The notes under the pieces were generated by a model that saw only the letters and a program-made list of their open reading frames with translations, did no database searches and was not told the DNA's origin. Below, piece by piece: positions 8,119-16,967 of a stretch of DNA of 64,000 nt (position 1 is its first letter; every line of letters begins with the position of its first letter). Where the stretch lies: contig PEKW01000002.1 in NCBI GenBank assembly GCA_002796995.1, positions 124,001-188,000 on the forward strand. The letters are read 5' to 3'. Source of the stretch: Rhizobium sp. (GTDB lineage Bacteria > Pseudomonadota > Alphaproteobacteria > Rhizobiales > Rhizobiaceae). The position numbers and the translations under genes were made by a program.

Positions 8119-9408
8119 TTACGCCTTGCGGCGCATCCGGCAGAAGAAGAAACCGTCGGTATCGGTCGAGGCGGGGCTGAGCGTCACGCTCAGGCCATTC
8201 TGCGAGCGCGGGCGCGGCGCATCCTTGCCGAACAGGCGGTCCCAGCTGTCGAGCGTCGGCGCGATCTCGAATTCGGGATTGGCGGCGCAAAAGGCTGTCG
8301 CCTGCGCGTCGTTTTCCTCCGGCAGCACCGAACAGGTGACGTAGAGGAGCTCGCCGCCCGGGCGCACATAAGTGGCGGCTTCACTGAGCGCCTCCTGCTG
8401 CTGGGCGACGCGTTCCTGCAGATTGCGCAGCGTCAGGCGCCACTTCGTGTCTGGGCGTCGACGCCAGGTACCGGTGCCAGTGCAGGGAGCATCGACCAGA
8501 ACGCGGTCGACATGGCCCTTCAGGCTTTCGATGCCGCGCAGGCTGTCATGCACCTGGACATTGCGAGTGCCGGCGCGCTTCAGCCGCTCGATGATCGGCG
8601 CAAGGCGTTTGCGGTCTGCATCATAGGCATGGACCTGGCCCTTGTTGTTCATCACAGCCGCGATGGCGAGGGTCTTGCCGCCGCCGCCGGCGCAGAAATC
8701 GAGAACCTGATCACCTTCCTTGGCATCGACCAGATCGGAGACGATCTGCGATCCCTCGTCCTGGACCTCGAACCAGCCCTTCTGGAAGCTGAGTTCGGCG
8801 GTGACGTTGGGCAGTCGCGAGGCACCTTCGCCGGCGGGAATACGGATGCCGAAGCGGGCGATGCGGGCGGCCTTGGCATTGGTGCGGTCGAGCGCCTTCA
8901 GCACCTTGTCGCGATGCGCCTTGATGGTGTTGACGCGCAGGTCGAGCGTCGGGCGGCCGGCGAGCGCCTTGGCTTCGTCGAGCCAGTCTTCACCGAAGGC
9001 GGCTTCGAAGGAGGGCTGGATCCATTCCGGGATGTCGCCCTGCACGTTGAGCGGCGCATCGGCGAGGTCGCGGGACGAGAAGGCCGCCAGCTGTTCCGGC
9101 GTCAGCGGCTTCGGAGCAAAATTGTCGCCGTCGAATTCAGCCGCCAGCGCTTCGGCGTCGAGGCCCCACTGGCGAAGCAGCACGGCCCAGCCGAGCGCTG
9201 CGGCGCTGTCGTCGTCCATCAGCCAGGCATGCGAGAGCTTCATCCTCAGCGCGTCGTAGACGATGTTGCCGATCGCGGCGCGGTCGCCGGACCCGGCGAA
9301 CCGGTGCGCGAGGCCCCAGTCCTTCAGCGCGTCGGCAACGGGCCGACGACGGGCTTCGATGTCATCCAGTACTTCGATCGCACCAGCGAGGCGGCCGCCC
9401 AGACGCAT
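8119..9408 (-). CDS. RsmB/NOP family SAM-dependent RNA methyltransferase
   Basis: Predicted rRNA cytosine-C5 methyltransferase of 429 residues. The C-terminal Rossmann domain shows the SAM-binding motif VLDFCAGGGGKTLAIAA, the catalytic-loop DAPCTGTGTWRRRPD with its Pro-Cys, and the second cysteine in LLYVTCSVLPEEN, the two-Cys arrangement of the NOP2/RsmB family. The N-terminus is helical, as in RsmB, but I do not see a full NusB-like domain. Start at 9408 is supported by AGGAGA eight bases upstream. The exact target base is not predictable from sequence. Confidence 0.9.
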   Translation of the reverse strand: MRLGGRLAGAIEVLDDIEARRRPVADALKDWGLAHRFAGSGDRAAIGNIVYDALRMKLSHAWLMDDDSAAALGWAVLLRQWGLDAEALAAEFDGDNFAPKPLTPEQLAAFSSRDLADAPLNVQGDIPEWIQPSFEAAFGEDWLDEAKALAGRPTLDLRVNTIKAHRDKVLKALDRTNAKAARIARFGIRIPAGEGASRLPNVTAELSFQKGWFEVQDEGSQIVSDLVDAKEGDQVLDFCAGGGGKTLAIAAVMNNKGQVHAYDADRKRLAPIIERLKRAGTRNVQVHDSLRGIESLKGHVDRVLVDAPCTGTGTWRRRPDTKWRLTLRNLQERVAQQQEALSEAATYVRPGGELLYVTCSVLPEENDAQATAFCAANPEFEIAPTLDSWDRLFGKDAPRPRSQNGLSVTLSPASTDTDGFFFCRMRRKA

Positions 9409-9507
9409 GTTCCATTCTCCTGAATTCGAAGAGAGCGTGGTAGCGGCGAACCGATTGAAGAGCAAGCGCCTTACCGGTCGGCATGGTGTCCGATCCGGGG
9501 TGGGTGA

Positions 9508-9870
9508 TCAGCCGATGATCTCGTAGCAGACCTTGCCGTGGCCGGAACGGACCATGCCGATGTTCTGGGCGGCAGCCTTGGAGAGGTCGAGCACGCGGCC
9601 GCGGATGAAGGGACCGCGATCATTGATGCGCACGACGACGCTCTTGCCGTTGCGGGCGTTGGTGACCTTCAGCTTGGTGCCGAAGCGCAGCGACTTGTGG
9701 GCGGCAGTGAGAAGCGACGGGTTCATGCGTTCACCGGAAGCTGTCTTGGAGTGCAACGCATACCAGGATGCGCCGCCGCAGGAAGAGGCCGCATGGGCCG
9801 AGAGCGGCAGGCAAGCAGAGAGCGCGACAATTGTTGCGACGGTGAAGCTAGAGCGTCGGATATTCGTCAA
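9508..9870 (-). CDS. RlpA-like double-psi beta-barrel secreted protein
   Basis: A 120-residue exported protein with signal peptide ([19 protein letters not shown]) and one DPBB domain. Conserved RlpA blocks are [41 protein letters not shown] and [12 protein letters not shown]. It is much shorter than Pseudomonas RlpA, lacks a SPOR domain and lacks an obvious lipobox, so septal localisation is not implied. A TTG start at 9870 fits AGGGAAA upstream; the frame is open 24 codons further but those residues (Arg-rich, no signal) look non-coding. Confidence 0.85.
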   Translation of the reverse strand: MTNIRRSSFTVATIVALSACLPLSAHAASSCGGASWYALHSKTASGERMNPSLLTAAHKSLRFGTKLKVTNARNGKSVVVRINDRGPFIRGRVLDLSKAAAQNIGMVRSGHGKVCYEIIG

Positions 9871-9960
9871 GTTGCATTTCCCTAGTCGTTGAAACGAGCC
9901 GAATTTTGCGCGGCGTCGCCAAAACGAGGGAAAAAATGGCAAAAACGTGCCTTCATGCCA

Positions 9961-9992
9961 TCACGGAATGTTACATTTTGTAACATTCGTGA
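9961..9992. promoter_or_regulatory. Long palindrome upstream of the RlpA-like gene
   Basis: Ten-base perfect arms GAATGTTACA (9966-9975) and TGTAACATTC (9979-9988) flank TTT, and TCAC/GTGA extend the symmetry after one unpaired G. It sits about 90 bases upstream of the RlpA-like start, in an AT-rich stretch. The symmetry and position suggest a dimeric regulator operator; no regulator is identified. Confidence 0.6.
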
Positions 9993-10064
9993 TTCAGCAT
10001 ATCGAATCACGCCGTTTACCTTTTGATAAGATCTAGCAAAAGCAGTTTAATTTCAGACAAAAAG

Positions 10065-10079
10065 CGGAATGCCATTCCG
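10065..10079. repeat. Small perfect palindrome CGGAATG-C-CATTCCG
   Basis: Seven-base arms around a single central base in the same AT-rich intergenic region as the larger palindrome at 9961-9992. It could be a second operator, or may be chance; there is no other evidence. Confidence 0.4.
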
Positions 10080-10117
10080 GGTAAATCCCAAAATGGTGCG
10101 ATCACGAAAAAAATGAC

Positions 10118-10168
10118 GCAAAAATAATCCGAACCGCCACATTTCCTGCCTGAAATGTGGAGATTCGG
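10118..10168 (-). terminator. Probable terminator after the GST-queG-SDR gene run
   Basis: On the minus strand an interrupted stem (CCGAA/TTCGG outside, perfect nine-base CCACATTTC/GAAATGTGG inside, six-base loop) is followed directly by ATTATTTTT. It lies about 45 bases after the SDR stop at 10214, the right place to end that transcript. Confidence 0.6.
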
Positions 10169-10213
10169 GGGCAGACGGCGGTGGATCACTCGTCTGGAGG
10201 TCTTTGTCTGCGG

Positions 10214-11110
10214 TTAAAACGTCTCCGGGCCGGCTTTGTTCCAGCTTGCGTTCTGCCAGAGATCCTGCAGCGACTGACGGTAACCGCCGAAGCGGAAGGC
10301 ATAGCCGAGTGCCTTCAGCCGGGCATTCGAGACCCGCTTGTTTTCCCCGTAGAAGGACCGCGCCATCGGCGTGAGTTCGGCGGTCTGGAAGGGCTGTTCC
10401 GGCGGAGGCTCCACGCCCATCAGTCGCGCCGCCTCGGCGACCACGTCCTGGGGCGGGCAGGGCTCGTTGTCGGTGACATTATATGCGCCCGGTTGGCGCC
10501 TTTCCCCGAGGAAGGTGGTCGCGCCGGCGATGTCCTCGACGCGGATGCGATTGAACACCTGGTCCTTCTTGACGAGGCGCCGTGCCGTGCCATTGGCAAG
10601 GTTGACGAAGGCGTTGCGGCCAGGCCCGTAAATGCCCGACAGGCGCAGGATGGCGAGCGGCAGGCCGTTCTGTCCGGCAAGTGCCTGCCAGGCCTCTTCC
10701 GCCTCGACACGCTCGACCGAGCGCTGCGAGACGGGCTTGAGCGTCGCGTCCTCGTCCACCCAGGCGCCGTTATGGTCGCCATATACGCCGACGGTGGAGA
10801 GGTAGGCGATCCATTCGAGCTTCGGCATCAGCGTCTTGAGCTGGCTGCCGCCGAAGAGCCGGATCAGCGGGTCGCCGTCGCGGCCGGGCGCGATCGACTG
10901 GACGAGATGGGTGACCGTCGCCAGTTCCGCGGCCAACGCGTCGGAGAGTTCGCCGCCGTCGAACTGGAAAGGCTGAATTCCGCAGTCGCGCAGGGCGGCC
11001 TGCTTCTCGAGGCTGCGCGTCGTGCCGGACACCCGGCGTCCGCGGGACGAGAGGAGCTGGCCGATGGCCTTGCCGGAATAGCCGGCGCCGAAAATCATCA
11101 CATGCATCAT
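10214..11110 (-). CDS. Extended SDR-like NAD(P)-dependent oxidoreductase
   Basis: A 298-residue Rossmann protein starting MMHVMIFGAGYSGKAIG, whose glycine motif is atypical (GAGYSG instead of GxxGxxG). The rest resembles YeeZ-like atypical extended SDRs: LSTVGVYGDHNG holds the Ser/Tyr region and LRLSGIYGPGRN the following helix. The substrate is unknown. It starts one base before the stop of queG, so the two are likely coupled and form an operon with the upstream GST-like gene. Confidence 0.82.
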   Translation of the reverse strand: MMHVMIFGAGYSGKAIGQLLSSRGRRVSGTTRSLEKQAALRDCGIQPFQFDGGELSDALAAELATVTHLVQSIAPGRDGDPLIRLFGGSQLKTLMPKLEWIAYLSTVGVYGDHNGAWVDEDATLKPVSQRSVERVEAEEAWQALAGQNGLPLAILRLSGIYGPGRNAFVNLANGTARRLVKKDQVFNRIRVEDIAGATTFLGERRQPGAYNVTDNEPCPPQDVVAEAARLMGVEPPPEQPFQTAELTPMARSFYGENKRVSNARLKALGYAFRFGGYRQSLQDLWQNASWNKAGPETF

Positions 11111-11111
11111 T

Positions 11112-12266
11112 TCACTCCGACATCATCCATTCGCGTCTTACCTCGCCTTCGGCCTCGCCCGGAAGATGCCCCTCACGCAGCTCGGCAAATTCCGCCGCGG
11201 TCAGAAGCCGCGACAGGGCCCAGATCGCCATGCCCCGAACCTCCGGAGCCGCGTCGCCGATCAGCGTCCGACAGGCGGGGATCACATCACCGAGCCCCGA
11301 ATTGCCGGCGGCGATCAGGCAATTGCGCACGAAGCGGTTGCGGCCGATGCGCTTGACCGGCGAGCCGCTGAAGAAGGCGCGGAATGTCGGGTCGTCGAGC
11401 GAAAGCAGGAAGGTGAGGTCAGGCTCGATCAGATCGGCGCGGGCCTGAAGCTTCATCTCGCGCGCCTCCCGCGCGAACTTGTTCCACGGACAGGCCGACA
11501 GGCAGTCGTCGCAGCCGTAGATGCGGTTGCCGAAGGCGGCGCGCAGCTCCGGATCGATGCTGCCCTTGTGCTCGATGGTCAGATAGGAAATGCAGCGTCG
11601 CGCATCGATCTTGTAAGGCGCCGGGAAGGCATCGGTCGGGCAGGCGTCGAGACAGGCCCGGCACGAGCCGCAATGGTCGATCTCGGGCGCGTCGACCTCC
11701 AGATCGGCCGTGGTGAACAGGCTGCCGAGGAACAGCCAGGAACCGTAGTAGCGGCTGACGAGGTTGGTGTGCTTGCCCTGCCAGCCGAGGCCTGCGGCGG
11801 CGGCAAGCGGCTTCTCCATCACAGGGGCGGTGTCGACGAAGACCTTGACGTCGGCGCCGGCCCGCGCGGCAAAGCGCGTGGCGATCTCCTTCAGCCGTCC
11901 CTTCATCACGTCGTGATAGTCGCGATTGCGGGCATAGACCGAGATCGCACCCTTGTCCGGCTTGGCCTGCAGGTAACGCGGGTCGAGATCGGGGCCGTAG
12001 TTCATGCCGAACATGACGATGGAGCGCACGTCGCCCCACAGTACACGCGGATCGGAGCGGCGTTCGCGCGTCTCCGGCATCCACTCCATGGTGCCGTGAT
12101 AGCCGGCCTCGACATAGGCGGAGAGCCGCGCCGGCGCCTCGGGAATGGCGTCGGGCCGGGTAATGCGGCAAAGCTCGAAACCCTGGGCCTCGGCCTCCTT
12201 CCTGATGAAGGCCGTCAGCGACGCGCGCTTCCTGTCGGACGATGGGTCGGCCTGCTCCGGCGGCAT
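11112..12266 (-). CDS. queG: Epoxyqueuosine reductase
   Basis: Reduces epoxyqueuosine to queuosine in tRNA, the final step of queuosine synthesis; uses cobalamin and two [4Fe-4S] clusters. The 384-residue protein carries the ferredoxin-like cysteine sets [29 protein letters not shown] and [15 protein letters not shown], and the N-terminal nitroreductase-like cobalamin domain including the conserved [11 protein letters not shown]-terminal HEAT-like helical tail is present. Length and motifs match the family. Confidence 0.96.
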   Translation of the reverse strand: MPPEQADPSSDRKRASLTAFIRKEAEAQGFELCRITRPDAIPEAPARLSAYVEAGYHGTMEWMPETRERRSDPRVLWGDVRSIVMFGMNYGPDLDPRYLQAKPDKGAISVYARNRDYHDVMKGRLKEIATRFAARAGADVKVFVDTAPVMEKPLAAAAGLGWQGKHTNLVSRYYGSWLFLGSLFTTADLEVDAPEIDHCGSCRACLDACPTDAFPAPYKIDARRCISYLTIEHKGSIDPELRAAFGNRIYGCDDCLSACPWNKFAREAREMKLQARADLIEPDLTFLLSLDDPTFRAFFSGSPVKRIGRNRFVRNCLIAAGNSGLGDVIPACRTLIGDAAPEVRGMAIWALSRLLTAAEFAELREGHLPGEAEGEVRREWMMSE

Positions 12267-12278
12267 GGCCCTGTCCCG

Positions 12279-12971
12279 TCAGAAATCCAGGTCCGCGTAG
12301 TGCGAAACCGGCGTGAGGCCGCGCAGGCGCTCGGCCAGCAACGGGCGGAAGGATGGGCGCGACTTCAGCCGCTGGTACCATTCCTTGGCGACGGGATATT
12401 CCGACCAGTCGATCTCGCCGAGATAGTCGAGCACGGACAGCGATGCGGCAGCCGCCAGATCGGCATAGCTCAGCCGGTCGCCGGCGAGCCACGGACGCGA
12501 GCCGGAGAGCCAGCTCAGATACTTCATGTGCTGGCGGATATTACCGCGCGCGGTGCGCAGGACCTTCGAATCGGGCGCGCCGCCGCCGAGCCCGTTCGGG
12601 ATCAGCAGCTTGTGCACGCGTTCGCGCACCAGCGGCTTGGTGACGTCCTGTTCCATCTTCTGCAGGAACCATTCGGTCAGGCGTCGGATCTCGGCGCGCT
12701 GGAACGGGTCTTCGGCCAGGAGCCTGCGGTCGCGCTTCAGCACGCCGTGGGTCTCGTCGAGGAATTCGGATATGACGACCGGCCCGCAGAGAGCCCTCAT
12801 ATTGTCGTCGACATAGACGGGCAGAGTTCCGGCCGGGTTGAGCGACAGGAATTCCCGGCGCTTCTCCCATGTCTGCTCTTCGACGAGATCGACCTGGAAG
12901 CCGTATTCGGAGAGCACCAGCCGGATGAACCGGGACGCGGTGGACATGGGGTGATGATACAATGTTGGCAT
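12279..12971 (-). CDS. Glutathione S-transferase fold protein, possible FzlA homologue
   Basis: A 230-residue GST-fold protein with an N-terminal thioredoxin-like domain (LYHHPMSTASRFIRLVL, NPAGTLPVYVDD) and an all-helical C-terminal domain (RPWLAGDRLSYADLAAAA). In alphaproteobacteria a GST-like protein of this size, FzlA, binds FtsZ and controls constriction. Its essential C-terminal tail includes, as I recall, Asp227; here the last residues HYADLDF place an Asp at exactly 227. That makes FzlA a reasonable but unproven reading; a plain GST is the alternative. The ATG at 12971 is preferred over a GTG two codons upstream. Confidence 0.8.
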   Translation of the reverse strand: MPTLYHHPMSTASRFIRLVLSEYGFQVDLVEEQTWEKRREFLSLNPAGTLPVYVDDNMRALCGPVVISEFLDETHGVLKRDRRLLAEDPFQRAEIRRLTEWFLQKMEQDVTKPLVRERVHKLLIPNGLGGGAPDSKVLRTARGNIRQHMKYLSWLSGSRPWLAGDRLSYADLAAAASLSVLDYLGEIDWSEYPVAKEWYQRLKSRPSFRPLLAERLRGLTPVSHYADLDF

Positions 12972-13119
12972 TGTCACTCGAATTCTTCAGGCGTTTGAAC
13001 ACCGGCATGGGCGCGCGACTTGCGGCTGGTCATGACCACGGCTTCCAAGCTATAGGAGCTTGATTGACGCAATACAAGCAAATCGCAATTCCTCCCGCCC
13101 CGCTTCTCAAGGACTTTCC

Positions 13120-13938
13120 ATGGAAGACCAATCCATTCTGAGTGCGCTGTTTCTCGGCCTGATCGAGGGTCTGACCGAGTTCATTCCCGTCTCGTCGACC
13201 GCGCATGTGCTGCTGGCCGGTCATTTTCTCGGTTTCAAGTCGCCGGAAAACACCTTCGCCGTGCTGATCCAGCTCGGTGCCATCCTGGCGATCCTCAGCG
13301 TCTACTTCCGCAAGCTCTTCCTGCTGGCGATCGGCCTGCCGACTGATCCGGGCAGCCGGCGATTCGTCGCGGCGATCCTTCTCGCCTTCCTGCCGGCGGC
13401 GGTGATCGGGGCAATTGCCCATGACTTCATCAAGTCGGTGCTGTTCGAAACGCCGACGGTGATCTGCGTCATGCTGATCCTCGGCGGCTTCGTGCTTCTG
13501 TGGATCGATCGGTTGAAGCTTACGCCGAGGTTCACCGACGTCACCGACTATCCGCTGTCGCTCGCCTTCAAGATCGGGCTTTGCCAGTGCGTCGCGATGA
13601 TTCCGGGCGTTTCGCGCTCCGGCGCGACGATTGTCGGCGCACTGCTGCTCGGCGCCGACAAGCGCTCGGCGGCGGAATTCTCATTCTTCCTCGCCATGCC
13701 GACCATGGTCGGCGCCTTTGCCCTCGACCTCTACAAGAACCGCGATGCGCTGAGCTTCGACGACGGTGCGATCATCGCCATCGGCTTCATCGCGGCTTTC
13801 CTGTCGGCACTGCTGGTGGTGCGCAGCCTGCTCGACTTCGTGTCGAAGCGCGGCTACGCGCTCTTCGCCTGGTGGCGGATCGTGATCGGCACGCTGGGGC
13901 TGATCGGTCTGCTGCTGGGTCTGGGGGGAGCCGCCTGA
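13120..13938 (+). CDS. uppP: Undecaprenyl-diphosphatase
   Basis: Dephosphorylates undecaprenyl pyrophosphate to regenerate the lipid carrier for peptidoglycan and polysaccharide export; overproduction gives bacitracin resistance (BacA). The 272-residue membrane protein has both signature loops, [14 protein letters not shown] and [14 protein letters not shown], which form the active site. The start at 13120 has AAGGA nine bases upstream; upstream in-frame residues are polar and unlike the family. A hairpin terminator follows at 13958. Confidence 0.97.
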   Translation: MEDQSILSALFLGLIEGLTEFIPVSSTAHVLLAGHFLGFKSPENTFAVLIQLGAILAILSVYFRKLFLLAIGLPTDPGSRRFVAAILLAFLPAAVIGAIAHDFIKSVLFETPTVICVMLILGGFVLLWIDRLKLTPRFTDVTDYPLSLAFKIGLCQCVAMIPGVSRSGATIVGALLLGADKRSAAEFSFFLAMPTMVGAFALDLYKNRDALSFDDGAIIAIGFIAAFLSALLVVRSLLDFVSKRGYALFAWWRIVIGTLGLIGLLLGLGGAA

Positions 13939-13957
13939 CGGGGCGAGAGACAAAGAA

Positions 13958-13979
13958 AAGGCCGGCGAAAGCCGGCCTT
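13958..13979. terminator. Bidirectional terminator between uppP and a small secreted-peptide gene
   Basis: Perfect nine-base stem AAGGCCGGC/GCCGGCCTT closed by a GAAA tetraloop, 20 bases after the uppP stop. The A-run before and T-rich bases after allow it to work in both directions, which suits the convergent genes on either side. Confidence 0.85.
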
Positions 13980-14004
13980 ATTCATTTGGATCAGGATCGC
14001 AGGA

Positions 14005-14163
14005 TTACTGCGTAACCGAAATCGAACCCGTGCTGCAGGGATCGACGCCATAGGCGGGTGCGCAATTGCCTTTGCGCGCAGCAACGGTGGACGGTGCCAG
14101 GAACGAGCCGGCGATGATGACCAATGCCGCACATGCAAAAAACAGTGCGATAGACTTACCCAT
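14005..14163 (-). CDS. Small secreted peptide of unknown function (52 aa)
   Basis: Short gene with GAGGGG nine bases before the ATG at 14163. The product begins MGKSIALFFACAALVIIAGS, a clear signal peptide, probably cleaved near VAA. The mature part is about 25 residues with two cysteines (NCAPAY and DPCSTG) that could form a disulphide, and ends SISVTQ. I do not recognise the family. It has its own upstream region and a shared terminator at 13958. The ribosome site, the signal peptide and the terminator together argue that it is real. Confidence 0.7.
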   Translation of the reverse strand: MGKSIALFFACAALVIIAGSFLAPSTVAARKGNCAPAYGVDPCSTGSISVTQ

Positions 14164-14351
14164 GAAGTGGCCCCTCGAGATGAATTTGTGATCGTCGCCG
14201 GCGGTGTCCGCCGCGTCCGAACTGGTGGTTGTTTACGCATTGCCCGCAGGGGCATCAATAGAAGATCTTGCTAAATTCGCGGTTAACGCAAGGATTCCCC
14301 ATCTGCGTCATTTGTGCAACGCGGAGAGGGTCGATCCGGTTCCCCGAGAGC

Positions 14352-15332
14352 TCAGGCAGCCTTGCCAGAGCCGGTGAACTGGCCGTGCGGCCGGTACTGG
14401 ACGAGGTAGGTCGGCAGGATCGATTCGACCGAAGCGGGGCTGATGCCCATGCCCTCGAGCGTGCGGCCCTCGGCCTTGGCGGCGTCCGACACGATATTGT
14501 CGGACCTCAGCAGCTTGACCTGGTCGCTGGTCAGTGCCGGCTTGACGAAGGGGATCATCGACGACAGGCTGCCGATCAGCGAGGCGATGCCGAAAGGCAA
14601 AGTCAGGAAGGGGCGCTTGCGGCCGACCACGGTCAGCATGGTCTCGAGACATTCACGGAATGTCAGAACGTCGCGGCCGCCGAGTTCGTAGATCTTGCCG
14701 GGAACGAGCTTGCCGTCCACGGCGCGGGCGACCGCCTCGGCAACGTCCTCGACATGCACCGGCTGGAATTTCGTCTTGCCGCCGCCGACCAGCGGCAGTA
14801 CCGGCATGATCTTCGCCATGGCGGCGAACTTGTTGAAGAAGCCGTCTTCCGGTCCGAAGATGATCGACGGGCGCAGAATGACGGCGTCCGGCTTGATCGA
14901 AAGCACGGCGGCCTCGGCACGGCCCTTGGAGGCGGCATAGTCGGAGCCGGACTTGGCATCGGCGCCGATGGCGGAAACATGGGTCAGCCGGGCGCCGGCC
15001 GAACGGGCGGCTTCAGCCACGGCGCGCGCGCCGAAGTCCTGCACGGCATCGAAGCTGTTGCGGCCGCTCTCGAACAGGATGCCGACGCAGTTGACGACAT
15101 GGTCGGCGCCCTGGACCGCCTGGTCAACCGAAGCGCGGTAGCGAAGATTGGCCTGGACGAAGGAGATCTGCCCGACATTGCCGAGCGGCTGCAGGAAGAA
15201 GGCCAGGTCGGGGCGACGCACCGCGACGCGGATACGGTAGCCACGCTTGGCAAGGGCCCGCACGACATGACGTCCGACAAAACCCGATCCTCCGAACACG
15301 GTGACGAGCGGCGGAAGGTTGGACAAGGTCAT
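14352..15332 (-). CDS. Complex I NDUFA9-subunit family NAD(P)-binding protein
   Basis: Extended SDR-like protein of 326 residues, starting MTLSNLPPLVTVFGGSGFVGRHVV with a TGxxGxxG-type NAD(P) site (GGSGFVG). It carries the atypical-SDR blocks LTHVSAIGADAKSGSDYAASK and LRPSIIFGPEDGFFNKFA. Alphaproteobacterial relatives are annotated as NDUFA9-like because of similarity to the accessory subunit of mitochondrial complex I; whether it joins complex I here is inference. Start 15332 is supported by AAGGAG upstream. Confidence 0.9.
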   Translation of the reverse strand: MTLSNLPPLVTVFGGSGFVGRHVVRALAKRGYRIRVAVRRPDLAFFLQPLGNVGQISFVQANLRYRASVDQAVQGADHVVNCVGILFESGRNSFDAVQDFGARAVAEAARSAGARLTHVSAIGADAKSGSDYAASKGRAEAAVLSIKPDAVILRPSIIFGPEDGFFNKFAAMAKIMPVLPLVGGGKTKFQPVHVEDVAEAVARAVDGKLVPGKIYELGGRDVLTFRECLETMLTVVGRKRPFLTLPFGIASLIGSLSSMIPFVKPALTSDQVKLLRSDNIVSDAAKAEGRTLEGMGISPASVESILPTYLVQYRPHGQFTGSGKAA

Positions 15333-15452
15333 GAACGGGCTCCTTGGAATAGGCATGCGCTGAGATGCGCTGAAGGTCTCGCTGTCTTTAGCCGAATCGA
15401 AAGGCGAGCGGAAGGGCCGACGACATGCGCGGCCCCGCGAAAAAGGTCTTAT

Positions 15453-15740
15453 TCAGGCGCCTTCGACGACCACCATTTCCGCATCGGCCACTTCATGGCG
15501 GATCTTCGCGGCGATCTGGTATTCGGGCGAATTGTAGCAGTCGACGGCCGCCTGATGCGAGGGGAACTCGATGACCACGTTGCGGGCCCGGGCCTTGCCT
15601 TCAAGCTCGGTGAACGCGCCGCCGCGCGCGAGGAACTTTGCACCGAACTTCTCGAAGGCCGGCTTCGCTGCCGCGACATAGTCCTTGTAACGTTCCGCGT
15701 CGCGAATATCGACCCGTGCGATCCAGTAGCCCTTGGCCAT
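15453..15740 (-). CDS. DUF1330 family protein
   Basis: Small 95-residue ferredoxin-like alpha/beta protein, MAKGYWIARVDIRDAERYKD followed by the diagnostic GGAFTELEGKARARNVVIEF and SPEYQIAAKIR. DUF1330 proteins form dimeric barrels related to stress-responsive monooxygenase-like folds; no reaction is known. AGGAGAAC is found upstream of the ATG. It is a single-gene unit. Confidence 0.87.
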   Translation of the reverse strand: MAKGYWIARVDIRDAERYKDYVAAAKPAFEKFGAKFLARGGAFTELEGKARARNVVIEFPSHQAAVDCYNSPEYQIAAKIRHEVADAEMVVVEGA

Positions 15741-15870
15741 CCTGTTCTCCTGTCTGGTTTGTTCAGGCGGTTTTGAGTGAATTCGCAGGGAGGGTCAAGT
15801 TTGTTCATGTCGGGCTAACGTGCGAGCCTTATTGTCCACATTCACATCGCATTCGCAGAGGGAGACTACA

Positions 15871-16944
15871 TTGACGCCATGGTCCCGGTTGGGAGCGTCC
15901 GGTCGCACGGATTTTCCTGTTTTCATTATGATTTCCATCACACTGATGATTTTTTGTGTGGGAGGGTCGGTCGGCGCGCAGGCGAAGATGTGCGATGCGA
16001 CCTTCCACGAAAAGTTGAGAAGTGCACCCCAGGGGAAGGACGATCGGATCACGGTAAACTGTGACCTTCAGCTGAGGCCGGACGACGTTATCACCCGGAA
16101 ACTGGTGTTCGCCGGCGAAGCAGCTTCAGGCATCAGCCTCGATTGTCATGGTGCAACGCTCGGCAGCTCCAAGATGAAGTATGGCGTAAGTGCGCCGACC
16201 GTTCTCGTGAGATCTCAGAAGGTGCCCGGTAGTTCCGGCTGGAGTGTCCCGCGAAACATCCGGATTGCGAACTGCAAGATCATCGGGAGTATACGCCTGA
16301 CGGGTCTCGGTCCTAACGGGGAAGCCGAGGAAGTGCGAAAATCGTCACTCAGACGGGACCACACCGCAAATGCGCAGCGAAACGCCCCCTCCGGCATCGA
16401 GCTGAAGAATGTTTCGATTGAGGCGGTCGGCATGATCCCACTCTATTTCGGCCCGGGAGTGACGAAATCATCGCTGACGAACTCGACCATACGTGGAAAG
16501 TCGGCGAAGACCGCCATCTATCTGGATGCGGAATCGGCCGAGAACGTCATTGCCGGCAATCGTTTTTCCATCAAGTCCGGTCGAGAAGTCATCGCGGTCG
16601 ACGGTTCGGCGCGAAATGTCATCTCGGGCAACGAGTTCAAGAACCCCGACAAAGGCGGCATTTTCGTCTACCGCAACTGCGGCGAAGGAGGAACCATTCG
16701 CCACCAGGAACCCAGGTTCAACCAGATCATCGACAATCGCTTTGTGTACCGTTCGAGCATCGTTGCTTATCCCGCGATCTGGCTCAATCACCGAGATGTG
16801 GGGAAATGGTACTGCAAGGTCGATCCGAGATATCCCTTCGGCAGCAGTCTCGATCCGCGTGACCGGGCGATCGACAATGTTCTTGCCGGAAACCGCTTCG
16901 AGGGGGCCTTATCTCCTATGGTGCTTAACACCGAGCGCAAATAG
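15871..16944 (+). CDS. Secreted right-handed parallel beta-helix protein
   Basis: About 357 residues from a TTG at 15871, chosen because GAGGGAG lies six bases upstream; an ATG at 15930 would leave a shorter signal. A hydrophobic stretch (FIMISITLMIFCVGG) and AQA give a likely signal peptide. The body has regularly spaced rungs such as ENVIAGNRFSI, RNVISGNEFKN, NQIIDNRFVYRS and DNVLAGNRFEG, the NxIxxNxF pattern of pectate-lyase-like or NosD-like beta-helices. Base use is less GC-rich than its neighbours and includes AGA, CGA and ATA codons, hinting at acquisition. Function (polysaccharide binding or cleavage) is not determined. Confidence 0.75.
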   Translation: MTPWSRLGASGRTDFPVFIMISITLMIFCVGGSVGAQAKMCDATFHEKLRSAPQGKDDRITVNCDLQLRPDDVITRKLVFAGEAASGISLDCHGATLGSSKMKYGVSAPTVLVRSQKVPGSSGWSVPRNIRIANCKIIGSIRLTGLGPNGEAEEVRKSSLRRDHTANAQRNAPSGIELKNVSIEAVGMIPLYFGPGVTKSSLTNSTIRGKSAKTAIYLDAESAENVIAGNRFSIKSGREVIAVDGSARNVISGNEFKNPDKGGIFVYRNCGEGGTIRHQEPRFNQIIDNRFVYRSSIVAYPAIWLNHRDVGKWYCKVDPRYPFGSSLDPRDRAIDNVLAGNRFEGALSPMVLNTERK

Positions 16945-16967
16945 CGGCTCCCGGATCGGTGCCGACG

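Noticed and set aside
13854..14258. A 134-codon minus-strand frame overlapping uppP
   Set aside because: It overlaps uppP antisense and the small secreted peptide gene in another frame; the latter has the ribosome site and signal peptide.
15832..15840. TTGTCCACA, one mismatch from a DnaA box
   Set aside because: A single isolated site in a promoter region; no cluster or AT-rich unwinding element around it.
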